Shown here piece by piece: positions 16,491-23,877 of a DNA stretch of 64,000 bases. The DNA is from Janthinobacterium violaceinigrum. GTDB lineage: Bacteria > Pseudomonadota > Gammaproteobacteria > Burkholderiales > Burkholderiaceae_D. Where the stretch lies: NCBI RefSeq assembly GCF_009208555.1, contig NZ_WFLI01000023.1, forward strand, positions 1 to 64,000, written 5' to 3'. Positions within the stretch are counted from its first letter, which is position 1; every line of letters begins with the position of its first letter. A program made the translations under genes and the position numbers. A model generated the notes under the pieces. It saw only the letters and a list, made by a program, of their open reading frames with translations. It ran no database searches and had not been told where the DNA came from.

Positions 16491-17687
16491 ATGGCGGCCG
16501 AGCGGCGGTTTGCATGGAAGGGCACGGACCGCCATGGCAAGGCGGTCGACGGCGTTCTGCGCGCCGCCGATGCCGCCGATGCGGGCACGGCCTTGCGGCG
16601 CCAGGGTATCCTGGCCACCCGGGTGCAAGCCGCGCGCGCCGCGCCAGGCAAGGCCATCACGCGCAAGGATATCGCGCTGTTCACGCGCCAGCTGTCGACC
16701 ATGATGGCGGCCGGCGTGCCGCTGCTGCACGCTTTCGACATCGCCGGCAAGGGCCACGCCAAGCCCGCCGTTACGGAACTGATGCGGGACTTGCGCCACG
16801 CTATCGAAGCAGGCAGCAGCCTGCAGCAGGCATTCCGCCAGTTCCCCCTGCTGTTCGACGAGCTGTATTGCAACCTGCTGGCGGCAGGCGAACAGGCCGG
16901 CATCGTGCAAGACTTGCTGGCGCGCCTGGCCACGCACCAGGAAAAGGCCATCGCCCTGCGGCGGCAAGTGCGCGGCGCGCTGATGTATCCGCTGGTGATC
17001 GTACTCGTCGCCATCGTTGTCACGGCCATCATCATGAGCGTGGTCGTGCCCGCTTTCCGCCAGGTATACGACAGCTTCGGCGCGCCCTTGCCCCTGCCCA
17101 CCCTGGTCGTCATGGGCTTGTCCGCCTTTTTCGTGCATTACTGGCTGGCCTTGCTGGCGGCGCTGGTGCTGGCCGGCGTGCTGCTGCGCCTGGCCTGGCG
17201 CCGCTGGCCCGCCTTGCGGCGAACCGCGCAGCTGCAGGCATTACGTCTGCCCCTGTTCGGCCCCCTCCTGCGCAAGGCGGCGATTGCCCGCTGGACGCGC
17301 ACCCTGGCCGCCATGTTCGCCGCCGGCGTGCCGCTGCTCGACTCGCTCAGCCTGGTGGGCGCCGCCGCCGGCCACCCGCTGTACCAGGAGGCGACGACGC
17401 GCATCGAACGGGAAATCCGCGCCGGCGGCAGCCTGGCCCTGGCCATGGAACACAGCGCCGTGTTTCCCCCGCTGCTGACGCAACTGGCCCTGATCGGCGA
17501 GGAATCGGGCGCCCTCGACGCCATGCTGTCGCGCGCGGCCGACATCATCGAAGGCGAGGTCGAAGCCACCGTCGCCATCCTCGCCTCGCTGCTGGAACCG
17601 GCGCTGATGGTAGTGCTGGGCGTGCTGGTCGGCTCCCTCGTGATCGCCCTGTATTTGCCGATTTTCAAGCTTGGCGCCGTGATTTGA
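16491..17687 (+). CDS. pilC: Type IV pilus inner-membrane platform protein PilC (GspF family)
   Basis: PilC forms the inner-membrane base on which the PilB and PilT motors act. The 398-residue protein contains two copies of the T2SSF domain, opening with FTRQLSTMMAAGVPLLHAFD near residue 63 and WTRTLAAMFAAGVPLLDSL near 267. Three membrane helices are around residues 170, 220 and 375. The ATG at 16491 has GGAGG five bases upstream; an in-frame GTG at 16485 overlaps that ribosome site and is rejected. pilB, the usual gene in front, is replaced here by an efflux gene. pilD follows after about 100 bases. Confidence 0.93.
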   Translation: MAAERRFAWKGTDRHGKAVDGVLRAADAADAGTALRRQGILATRVQAARAAPGKAITRKDIALFTRQLSTMMAAGVPLLHAFDIAGKGHAKPAVTELMRDLRHAIEAGSSLQQAFRQFPLLFDELYCNLLAAGEQAGIVQDLLARLATHQEKAIALRRQVRGALMYPLVIVLVAIVVTAIIMSVVVPAFRQVYDSFGAPLPLPTLVVMGLSAFFVHYWLALLAALVLAGVLLRLAWRRWPALRRTAQLQALRLPLFGPLLRKAAIARWTRTLAAMFAAGVPLLDSLSLVGAAAGHPLYQEATTRIEREIRAGGSLALAMEHSAVFPPLLTQLALIGEESGALDAMLSRAADIIEGEVEATVAILASLLEPALMVVLGVLVGSLVIALYLPIFKLGAVI

Positions 17688-17793
17688 CGCCCGACCCTGC
17701 GCAAAACATCCCCATGCGCTGGCAGATGTTTTACACTGCGGCAGTGCCAGGCAATGTTTGCGCGGCAGCAATCTTCACCTCAGACAACTCACC

Positions 17794-18663
17794 ATGCTGC
17801 AAGATACCCTGCTGTTCGCCGCGCCCGGCAACCTGCCCGTCGCCCTCATTGCCGCCCTGTTCGGCCTGATCGTCGGCAGCTTCCTGAACGTGGTGATCCA
17901 CCGCGTGCCGAAAATGATGCAGCGCGAATCCGACAATTACGTGGCGGAAGAAAGCGGCTTGCCCTTGCCGCACACGGACCGCTACAACCTGATGCTGCCG
18001 CACTCGAACTGCACCGCGTGCGGCCACCGCATCACGGCCATGGAAAACATTCCCCTCGTCAGTTACCTGCTGCTGCGCGGCAAGTGCAGCGCCTGCCGGG
18101 CGCCCATCTCCGTGCGCTATCCGCTGGTGGAATTACTGACGGGCGCGCTGTCGGCCGTGCTGGTCTGGCACTTCGGCAGCGGCTGGACGGGCCTGGCCAC
18201 GCTCGTGTTTGCCTGGCTGTTGATCGCCATGACCTTCATCGATGCCGATACGCAAATGCTGCCCGACGACCTGACCTTCCCCCTGCTGTGGGCGGGCTTG
18301 CTGGTCAATATCAACGGCACTTTCGTGCCCCTGCAGGACGCCGTCATCGGCGCAGCCGCCGGCTACCTGGCCCTGTGGAGCGTGTACTGGGCCTTCAAGC
18401 TGGCGACAGGCAAGGAGGGAATGGGCTATGGTGACTTCAAATTGCTGGCGGCGCTCGGCGCCTGGCTGGGCTGGACCATGTTGCCGACGATCATATTACT
18501 GTCGTCGCTGGTCGGCGCCGTGGTAGGCATCGGCCTGATCGTCTTCGCCAGGCGGGGGCGCGACAAACCGATTCCGTTCGGCCCCTACCTGGCGGCGGCG
18601 GGGCTGATCGCCCTGCTGTACCGCGCGCCCCTGTCGCAGCTCACCCTGGGCCTGGCCAGCTGA
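17794..18663 (+). CDS. pilD: Type IV prepilin leader peptidase / N-methyltransferase PilD
   Basis: This membrane aspartic protease (A24) cuts leader peptides of type IV pilins and type II secretion pseudopilins and methylates the new N-terminus. It is 289 residues. The N-terminal domain has GSFLNVVIHRVPKMM near residue 23 and two CxxC pairs (CTACGHRI, CSACRAPI) near 72 and 97 that bind zinc. The catalytic aspartates are in TFIDADTQMLPDDLT near 149 and MGYGDFKLLAALGAWLG near 210. The ATG at 17794 places the first helix correctly. It is followed closely by coaE, the classical betaproteobacterial order. Confidence 0.95.
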   Translation: MLQDTLLFAAPGNLPVALIAALFGLIVGSFLNVVIHRVPKMMQRESDNYVAEESGLPLPHTDRYNLMLPHSNCTACGHRITAMENIPLVSYLLLRGKCSACRAPISVRYPLVELLTGALSAVLVWHFGSGWTGLATLVFAWLLIAMTFIDADTQMLPDDLTFPLLWAGLLVNINGTFVPLQDAVIGAAAGYLALWSVYWAFKLATGKEGMGYGDFKLLAALGAWLGWTMLPTIILLSSLVGAVVGIGLIVFARRGRDKPIPFGPYLAAAGLIALLYRAPLSQLTLGLAS

Positions 18664-18683
18664 CCGGCGCAAGCTGCGCCCCT

Positions 18684-19343
18684 ATGGATAAACACATGCA
18701 AACACAAAACGTTCCCTACTTCAGCGTGGGACTCACCGGCGGCATCGGCTGCGGCAAGAGCACGGTAGCCGACCTGTTCGCCGCCCGCGGCGCCTCCATC
18801 GTCGATACCGACCAGATCGCACACAGCCTGACGGCGCCGGACGGCGCCGCCATGCCGGCCCTGGTGGCGGAATTCGGCCCGGACTACGCCGATGCGCACG
18901 GCGCACTCGACCGCGCCAAGATGCGCAAGCTCGTGTTTTCCGACGCCGCCGCCAAGGCCAGGCTGGAAGCCATTCTGCACCCACGCATCCGCCAGGCCAC
19001 CCTGGCGGCGGCCGCCGAAGCGACGGGCAGCTATGTGATCTTTGCCGTGCCCCTGCTCGTCGAGTCCGGCGGCTGGGTGGAGCGGGTCAACCGCGTGCTG
19101 GTCATCGACTGCCTGGAAAGCCTGCAAGTGTCGCGCGTGATGGCGCGCAATGGCTTATCGGAAGAACAAGTCAAAGCCATCATGGCCACGCAAGCGACGC
19201 GCGCCATGCGCCTGGCGGCGGCGGACGATGTGATCGACAACAATGGCGATTTGGCCGCCCTGGAGCCGCAGATTGCCCAGTTGCACGATTTATATCTGGC
19301 ATTTTCAAAAAGAATGGCCGGAATCGGGTCGCAACGTTTGTAA
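18684..19343 (+). CDS. coaE: Dephospho-CoA kinase
   Basis: CoaE performs the last step of coenzyme A synthesis, phosphorylating the ribose 3'-OH of dephospho-CoA. The 219-residue protein has the P-loop GLTGGIGCGKSTVADLF near residue 16, VDTDQIAHSL near 40, and FAVPLLVESGGW near 117 in the lid and substrate region. The ATG at 18684 is 20 bases after pilD; an internal ATG four codons later is also possible. It is in the conserved pilC-pilD-coaE-zapD-yacG run. Confidence 0.95.
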   Translation: MDKHMQTQNVPYFSVGLTGGIGCGKSTVADLFAARGASIVDTDQIAHSLTAPDGAAMPALVAEFGPDYADAHGALDRAKMRKLVFSDAAAKARLEAILHPRIRQATLAAAAEATGSYVIFAVPLLVESGGWVERVNRVLVIDCLESLQVSRVMARNGLSEEQVKAIMATQATRAMRLAAADDVIDNNGDLAALEPQIAQLHDLYLAFSKRMAGIGSQRL

Positions 19344-19405
19344 TTTGTCGACGCTTGGTTCAAAATCACGGGATTGTTTGCAGGTCCTTACTTAAGGGAA
19401 TTATT

Positions 19406-20161
19406 TTGATTGTCTACGAATACCCTTTCAACGAACGCATACGTACCTTGTTGCGGCTGGAAGACCTGTACGACAAATTCAAGTTCTTCATCCAGCAAGA
19501 GCACGCAATGCAACACCATGTCGCGTTGGCAACTATTTTCGACATGCTCGAAGTGGCCGGCCGCGCCGACCTGAAGTCCGACCTGCTGCAGGAACTCGAG
19601 CGCCAGCGCCAAAGCCTGCTGGGCTACCGCAGCAATCCCAATGTGGAACCGGAAACCCTGGACGCCATCCTCGGTGAACTCGACAGTGTCAGCGGCGCCC
19701 TGGTGGCGGCGCAGGGCAAGACGGGCCAGAATATCCGCGACAATGAATGGCTGATGAGCATCCGCGGCCGCACCATCATCCCGGGCGGCGCCTGCGAATT
19801 CGACTTGCCGTCGTATTTCGCCTGGCAAAAACGCAGTTCGGAACAGCGCCTGGCCGATATCCACGCCTGGTTTGCCCCCCTGGCTCCCTTGTTCGATGCG
19901 CTGGCCCTCGTCTTGCGCCTGCTGCGCGATTCCGGCGGTCCCGTTAAACTGATCGCCAATGGCGGCAGCTACCAGCAAATGCTGCAAGGCAAGGTTTACC
20001 AGATGTTGCGCCTGAGCCTGGACGAAAGCAGCGGCGCCATCCCGGAAATTTCCGCCAACAAATATATGCTGTGGGTACGCTTCACCACCCAGGGCGGCGA
20101 CTTGAAGCCCAAGCCGCTGGAAGAAGATGTCCCGTTCGAGCTGACGCTCTGTAATTTTTAA
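19406..20161 (+). CDS. zapD: Cell division protein ZapD, FtsZ-bundling
   Basis: ZapD cross-links FtsZ protofilaments and stabilises the Z-ring. With a TTG start at 19406 the protein is 251 residues and begins with the conserved IVYEYPFNERIRTLLRLEDL. AAGGGA ends six bases before this TTG, which supports it; the longer open frame from 19355 has no such support. Typical DUF1342 stretches are visible: SDLLQELERQRQSLLGYRSNP near 73 and the LIANGGSYQQML region near 190. It lies between coaE and yacG, its normal place. Confidence 0.93.
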   Translation: MIVYEYPFNERIRTLLRLEDLYDKFKFFIQQEHAMQHHVALATIFDMLEVAGRADLKSDLLQELERQRQSLLGYRSNPNVEPETLDAILGELDSVSGALVAAQGKTGQNIRDNEWLMSIRGRTIIPGGACEFDLPSYFAWQKRSSEQRLADIHAWFAPLAPLFDALALVLRLLRDSGGPVKLIANGGSYQQMLQGKVYQMLRLSLDESSGAIPEISANKYMLWVRFTTQGGDLKPKPLEEDVPFELTLCNF

Positions 20162-20182
20162 CTGTTACTTATTTGCCCCATC

Positions 20183-20371
20183 ATGACCGTAGTCAACTGC
20201 CCCACCTGTGCCGCCAAAGTCGAATGGACTGAAGCCAACAAATTCCGCCCCTTCTGCTCGGAACGCTGCAAGCAGATCGACCTGGGTGCCTGGGCCGAGG
20301 AAAAATACACGATACCGGCCGCCGACCCGTTCGAAGATCCCCTCGCGGACGAAGACAACAAGCCGCAATAA
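20183..20371 (+). CDS. yacG: DNA gyrase inhibitor YacG, zinc-binding
   Basis: This small protein (62 residues) has a four-cysteine zinc site: CPTC at residues 6-9 and CSERC at 25-29. YacG binds GyrB and blocks DNA binding by gyrase. The WTEANKFRPFCSERCKQIDLG stretch and GAWAEEKYTIP after it are the family core. The C-terminal tail is acidic. The ATG lies 21 bases after zapD, and the stop is 3 bases from the end of the convergent toxin gene. Confidence 0.93.
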   Translation: MTVVNCPTCAAKVEWTEANKFRPFCSERCKQIDLGAWAEEKYTIPAADPFEDPLADEDNKPQ

Positions 20372-20374
20372 TTC

Positions 20375-20791
20375 TCAGCGAAACGGATTTTCCAGGCGCA
20401 GCCCTTGCGCCACGAAACTGTCGAGCCTGCCACTGATCACCGTCAAGCCATAGGCGATACCCATCGCTGCGATCTGCCCATCGACGCCATGCGCATGGCC
20501 CCGCTCACACAGGCGGGCGCAGACCAGCGCGCAATCGAGGTCGAATTCCAGCAGCCGCGGCGCATAGTCTGCCAGCACGGCTTCCAGCCAGCCTTCCAGC
20601 GCGAGTGCCTCCAGCGCCGCTTCGCGCCGCCAGCAGCACTGTATGCCCGCGCGCAATTGCGCAATCACTTGCACGGGCACATAGCGCATGTCCGGCGGCA
20701 CCCGCTCGAAAAAGGCGGCCACGCCCGCCGGCGCCGCGCCGCCCTTGCGCGCAGCAACAATCACATCCGTATCGACCAGGCAGGCGGCCAC
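20375..20791 (-). CDS. PIN-domain ribonuclease toxin, VapC/FitB type
   Basis: The 138-residue PIN-domain protein is a predicted endoribonuclease, kept inactive by the antitoxin encoded just upstream. The first conserved acid is in LVDTDVIVAAR (D7/D9), followed by a conserved glutamine-rich helix (VPVQVIAQLRAG, where E is more usual). The C-terminal acid is in HGVDGQIAAMGIAYGLTVIS (D near 104). It starts with GTG, with 6 bases between the antitoxin stop and this codon. The family commonly uses four acidic residues; in this copy the second position reads Q, which may affect activity. Convergent with yacG. Confidence 0.82.
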   Translation of the reverse strand: MAACLVDTDVIVAARKGGAAPAGVAAFFERVPPDMRYVPVQVIAQLRAGIQCCWRREAALEALALEGWLEAVLADYAPRLLEFDLDCALVCARLCERGHAHGVDGQIAAMGIAYGLTVISGRLDSFVAQGLRLENPFR

Positions 20792-20797
20792 GGCGCG

Positions 20798-21007
20798 TCA
20801 GCAGCGGCGCTCGAAATCCGTGTCGAGCCCCACGTCGGGCATGCCGCGCAAAATATCGTCGAGCGGGCGCTTCGGCAGCGGCCGCAGGGCGTTGCGCAGG
20901 ATGTCGCGGTGCTCGTCTTCGAGGCTGCGCCCATGCGCGCGCGCACGCTTGTGCAAGGCGGCAATCAGCAATTCATCGGTATCGGTAAAGGTCAGGGTCA
21001 GGGCCAT
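20798..21007 (-). CDS. Ribbon-helix-helix antitoxin, FitA-like
   Basis: The 69-residue protein starts with ALTLTFTDTDELLIAAL, a beta strand and helix typical of FitA/Arc-type DNA-binding antitoxins. It continues with HKRARAHGRSLEDEHRDILRNAL, matching the FitA motif in which a small protein recognises its own operator. The C-terminal segment (DILRGMPDVGLDTDFERR) would wrap the toxin's active site. The ATG at 21007 is chosen since GGGGAG lies six bases in front; an upstream TTG overlaps that site. It precedes the toxin gene directly. Confidence 0.8.
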   Translation of the reverse strand: MALTLTFTDTDELLIAALHKRARAHGRSLEDEHRDILRNALRPLPKRPLDDILRGMPDVGLDTDFERRC

Positions 21008-21083
21008 GCGCAACTCCCCAGTGCTTGATTACAGCACTGTAGCGCAAAGCGCGCGCGATACAAGGGGAGTCCGCGGCAAGCTT

Positions 21084-21118
21084 GCGCCAGCGCGCGGCAC
21101 CGGGCCGCACGCTGGCGC
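21084..21118. repeat. Strong GC-rich hairpin between NUDIX gene and antitoxin
   Basis: GCGCCAGCG (21084-21092) and CGCTGGCGC (21110-21118) are perfect 9-base complements with further pairing inside. It sits just downstream of the NUDIX gene stop (minus strand). There is no T run on either side, so it may be a weak terminator or an RNA 3'-end stabiliser. Confidence 0.5.
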
Positions 21119-21126
21119 CAGGCTGG

Positions 21127-21561
21127 TCAGGCGATGGCCAGGGAGTCCCGGCGCACTTCATCCAGCCATTCCAGCAGGGGGATGGTGGCGGGCAATAAGG
21201 GTTCCACGCCGACCGTGCCCTGCCAGGCGAACGCCTGGCCTTCCAGGCTTTGCGGCTCGCCCCGCCATTCGCGGCTGATGTAGAAATGCAGGCGCACATG
21301 GGCGTGCGGATACACATATTCGACGCCGCACCAGGCTTCGGCACTGTCGATATACAGGCCCAGTTCCTCGACAAACTCGCGTTTCAAGGCATCAAAAATG
21401 GCTTCGCCCGGCTCGACTTTGCCACCAGGAAATTCCCAATAGCCGTCGTACGGCTTGCCGGCCGGACGCTGGCCCAGCAGCACGTCGCCATTCGGCTTCA
21501 TCAGGATGCCCACTGCCACATCGACAGGCCGGATTTTTTCCTTCAAGGTCACTTCGCTCAT
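21127..21561 (-). CDS. mutT: NUDIX hydrolase, MutT-like (8-oxo-dGTP diphosphatase)
   Basis: The 144-residue protein has a complete Nudix box, GGKVEPGEAIFDALKREFVEEL near residues 42-63, preceded by the MutT-type GQRPAGKPYDGYWEFPGGK. MutT cleaves 8-oxo-dGTP to the monophosphate and prevents A:T to C:G changes. The ATG at 21561 overlaps the stop of the upstream ATPase gene (ATGA). In betaproteobacteria this argJ-linked Nudix gene is generally annotated mutT; a different nucleotide substrate cannot be excluded. Confidence 0.85.
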   Translation of the reverse strand: MSEVTLKEKIRPVDVAVGILMKPNGDVLLGQRPAGKPYDGYWEFPGGKVEPGEAIFDALKREFVEELGLYIDSAEAWCGVEYVYPHAHVRLHFYISREWRGEPQSLEGQAFAWQGTVGVEPLLPATIPLLEWLDEVRRDSLAIA

Positions 21562-22424
21562 TGCGGCAGCTTTCCCGCGTAGTCGCGCGCAAATTGCCAG
21601 GCCACCCGGCCCGAGCGCGAACCGCGCTGCAGGGCCCAGCGCAGGGCGTCGCCGCGCGCTTGCGCGATCTGCTCCGGCGTGCAGCCGAACGAGGCCAGCC
21701 AGTGGGCGGCGATATCGAGGTAATCGTCCTGCTTGAACGGGTAGAACGACAGCCACAGGCCGAAGCGCTCGGACAGCGAGATTTTCTCTTCCACCGTTTC
21801 GCCCGGATGCAGGTCGCCATCGTCGTCCGTCTTGTAACTGCTGTTGTCGGACATGCGTTCCGGCATCAGGTGACGGCGGTTCGAGGTGGCATAGATCAGC
21901 ACATTGTCCGATTGCGCGGCGATGCTGCCGTCGAGCGCCACTTTCAGCGCCTTGTAGCCGCTCTCGCCCTCTTCGAACGACAGGTCGTCGCAAAAGATGA
22001 TGAAGCGCTCGGGGCGTGCCGCCACCAGGTCGACGATGTCGGGCAAGTCGGCCAGGTCGGCTTTATCCACTTCGATCAGGCGCAGGCCTTGCTCGGCGAA
22101 CTGGTTCAGGCACGCCTTGATCAGCGAGGACTTGCCCGTGCCACGTGCGCCCGTCAGCAGCACGTTGTTGGCGGGACGTCCGCTGACGAACTGGCGCGTG
22201 TTCTGCTCGATCTGCCCCTTTTGCGTGCCGATGTTGTGCAAGTCGCAGAGGGCGATGGACGACACGTGGGCCACCGCCTGCAGATGACTGGCGGCGCCCT
22301 GGCGCCGGCGCCAGCGGAAGGCAAAGCTGTTCCAGTCGGTCGCCGGCAAGGCCGGCGGCAAGATCGACTCGAGGCGCGCCAGCACCCGTTCGGCGCGGAT
22401 CAGGAATTGATCGAGGCCGGTCAT
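21558..22424 (-). CDS. AAA-family ATPase, DUF815
   Basis: The 288-residue P-loop ATPase has Walker A NNVLLTGARGTGKSSLIK near residue 87, Walker B ERFIIFCDDLSFEEGES near 138 and the sensor-like NVLIYATSNRRHLMPERM near 174. It continues with SLSERFGLWLSFYPF, a strongly conserved DUF815 stretch. The role of the family is not established. It is sandwiched between argJ and mutT with 4-base overlaps at both ends, a conserved arrangement in betaproteobacteria, so it is probably co-translated. No membrane segments are seen. Confidence 0.85.
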   Translation of the reverse strand: MTGLDQFLIRAERVLARLESILPPALPATDWNSFAFRWRRRQGAASHLQAVAHVSSIALCDLHNIGTQKGQIEQNTRQFVSGRPANNVLLTGARGTGKSSLIKACLNQFAEQGLRLIEVDKADLADLPDIVDLVAARPERFIIFCDDLSFEEGESGYKALKVALDGSIAAQSDNVLIYATSNRRHLMPERMSDNSSYKTDDDGDLHPGETVEEKISLSERFGLWLSFYPFKQDDYLDIAAHWLASFGCTPEQIAQARGDALRWALQRGSRSGRVAWQFARDYAGKLPQ

Positions 22425-23659
22425 GAGCGATAGTCGGCGTTGATCGACACGTAGTCATGCGACAGGTCGCACGTCCACAAAGTAGCCGTGGCATCGCCGC
22501 GCGCCAGTTTCACGCGGATGGTGATTTCGCTTTGCTGCATCACGCGCTGGCCATCCTGCTCCTGGTAGTCGGGGTTGCGGCCGCCATTCTTGGCCACCCA
22601 CACGTCGTCCAGGTACAGGTTCAGCTGGCCCACGTCCAGGTCGTCCACGCCCGCGTAGCCGATGGCGGCCAGGATGCGGCCCAGGTTCGGGTCGGACGCA
22701 AAAAAGGCCGTTTTCACCAGCGGCGAATGGGCGATGGAATAGGCAATCTTGCGGCACTCTTCCACGTTGCGGCCGTCTTCCACGGTCACGGTCATGAACT
22801 TGGTCGCGCCCTCGCCGTCGCGCACGATGGCTTGCGCGAGAAAAGTAGACAGTTCGGTGACGGCGGCCGCCAGTTCCGCGTAGTGCGGCGAGTCGATGGA
22901 ATCGATGACCAGGCTGCCGGCGCCCGTGGCCACCAGCATGAACGAGTCATTGGTGGAGGTGTCGCCATCGATGGTGATGCAGTTGAACGACTTGTCGGCC
23001 GCCTGTTTCACCAACTGGTCCAGCACGGGCTGGGCCACGGTGGCGTCGAACGCGAGGAAGCCCAGCATGGTGGCCATGTTCGGCTTGATCATGCCGGCAC
23101 CCTTGCTGATGCCCGTCAGGGTCACCGCGTGGCCACCGATGGTGACGGTGCGCGAGCCCGCTTTCGGCTGCGTGTCCGTGGTCATGATGGCTTCGGCGGC
23201 CGAGAACCAGTTATCCGATGTCAGCGCGGCCACCGCTTGCGGCAAGCCGGCGACCAGGCGCTGCACGGGCAAGGGTTCCAGGATCACGCCCGTGGAAAAC
23301 GGCAAGATCTGCTGCGGCGTGCAGCCCAGCAGCTCGGCCAGCGCGGCGCAGCTGGCCTGCGCGTCGGCCAGGCCCGATTCGCCCGTGCCCGCGTTCGCAT
23401 TGCCCGTATTGACCAGCAGCGCGCGGATCGGCGCGGCGCCGGCCGTCACGGCGGCCAGGTTGGCCTTCGAGATTTGCACGGGCGCGGCGCAGAAGCGGTT
23501 CAAGGTGAACACGCCGGCCACGGTGGCCGTCGGCGCCAGTTTCAATACCAGCAAATCCTTGCGGTTGGGTTTCTTGATGCCGGCTTCGGCAACACCGATT
23601 TCAATGCCGGCGACGGCTTTCAAGTCGGCGGCGACGGGCTTGGGAGAATTGACGGCCAT
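22421..23659 (-). CDS. argJ: Glutamate N-acetyltransferase / N-acetylglutamate synthase
   Basis: ArgJ recycles the acetyl group from N-acetylornithine to glutamate in the cyclic arginine pathway; many members also acetylate glutamate from acetyl-CoA. The 412-residue precursor is cut autocatalytically before the nucleophilic threonine in MIKPNMATMLGF (Thr near 197). Other landmarks are FCAAPVQISK near 56 and LLVNTGNANAGTG near 81. The ATG at 23659 is preferred; a longer frame from 23857 adds no conserved residues. It is the first gene of argJ, DUF815 and mutT. Confidence 0.95.
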   Translation of the reverse strand: MAVNSPKPVAADLKAVAGIEIGVAEAGIKKPNRKDLLVLKLAPTATVAGVFTLNRFCAAPVQISKANLAAVTAGAAPIRALLVNTGNANAGTGESGLADAQASCAALAELLGCTPQQILPFSTGVILEPLPVQRLVAGLPQAVAALTSDNWFSAAEAIMTTDTQPKAGSRTVTIGGHAVTLTGISKGAGMIKPNMATMLGFLAFDATVAQPVLDQLVKQAADKSFNCITIDGDTSTNDSFMLVATGAGSLVIDSIDSPHYAELAAAVTELSTFLAQAIVRDGEGATKFMTVTVEDGRNVEECRKIAYSIAHSPLVKTAFFASDPNLGRILAAIGYAGVDDLDVGQLNLYLDDVWVAKNGGRNPDYQEQDGQRVMQQSEITIRVKLARGDATATLWTCDLSHDYVSINADYRS

Positions 23660-23877
23660 ATGAGTTCTTCTGCGAGGGAAAATGGAAGCGCTATTGTAGC
23701 GCCTTCGCGCCACCGCTGAACATGCGGCAACTGAATAGTCGCGCCGGCCCGGGCAAGCCCGATACGGAAGACAGCATGGCCAGGCTTGCGATTTATCAGA
23801 ACGGCGCCGCCTGGCGGGGCTAAGATGTAGGAACAGACGATCACGCGTCTCGCACAAGCGCCCGGGGAGGGAGTGTC

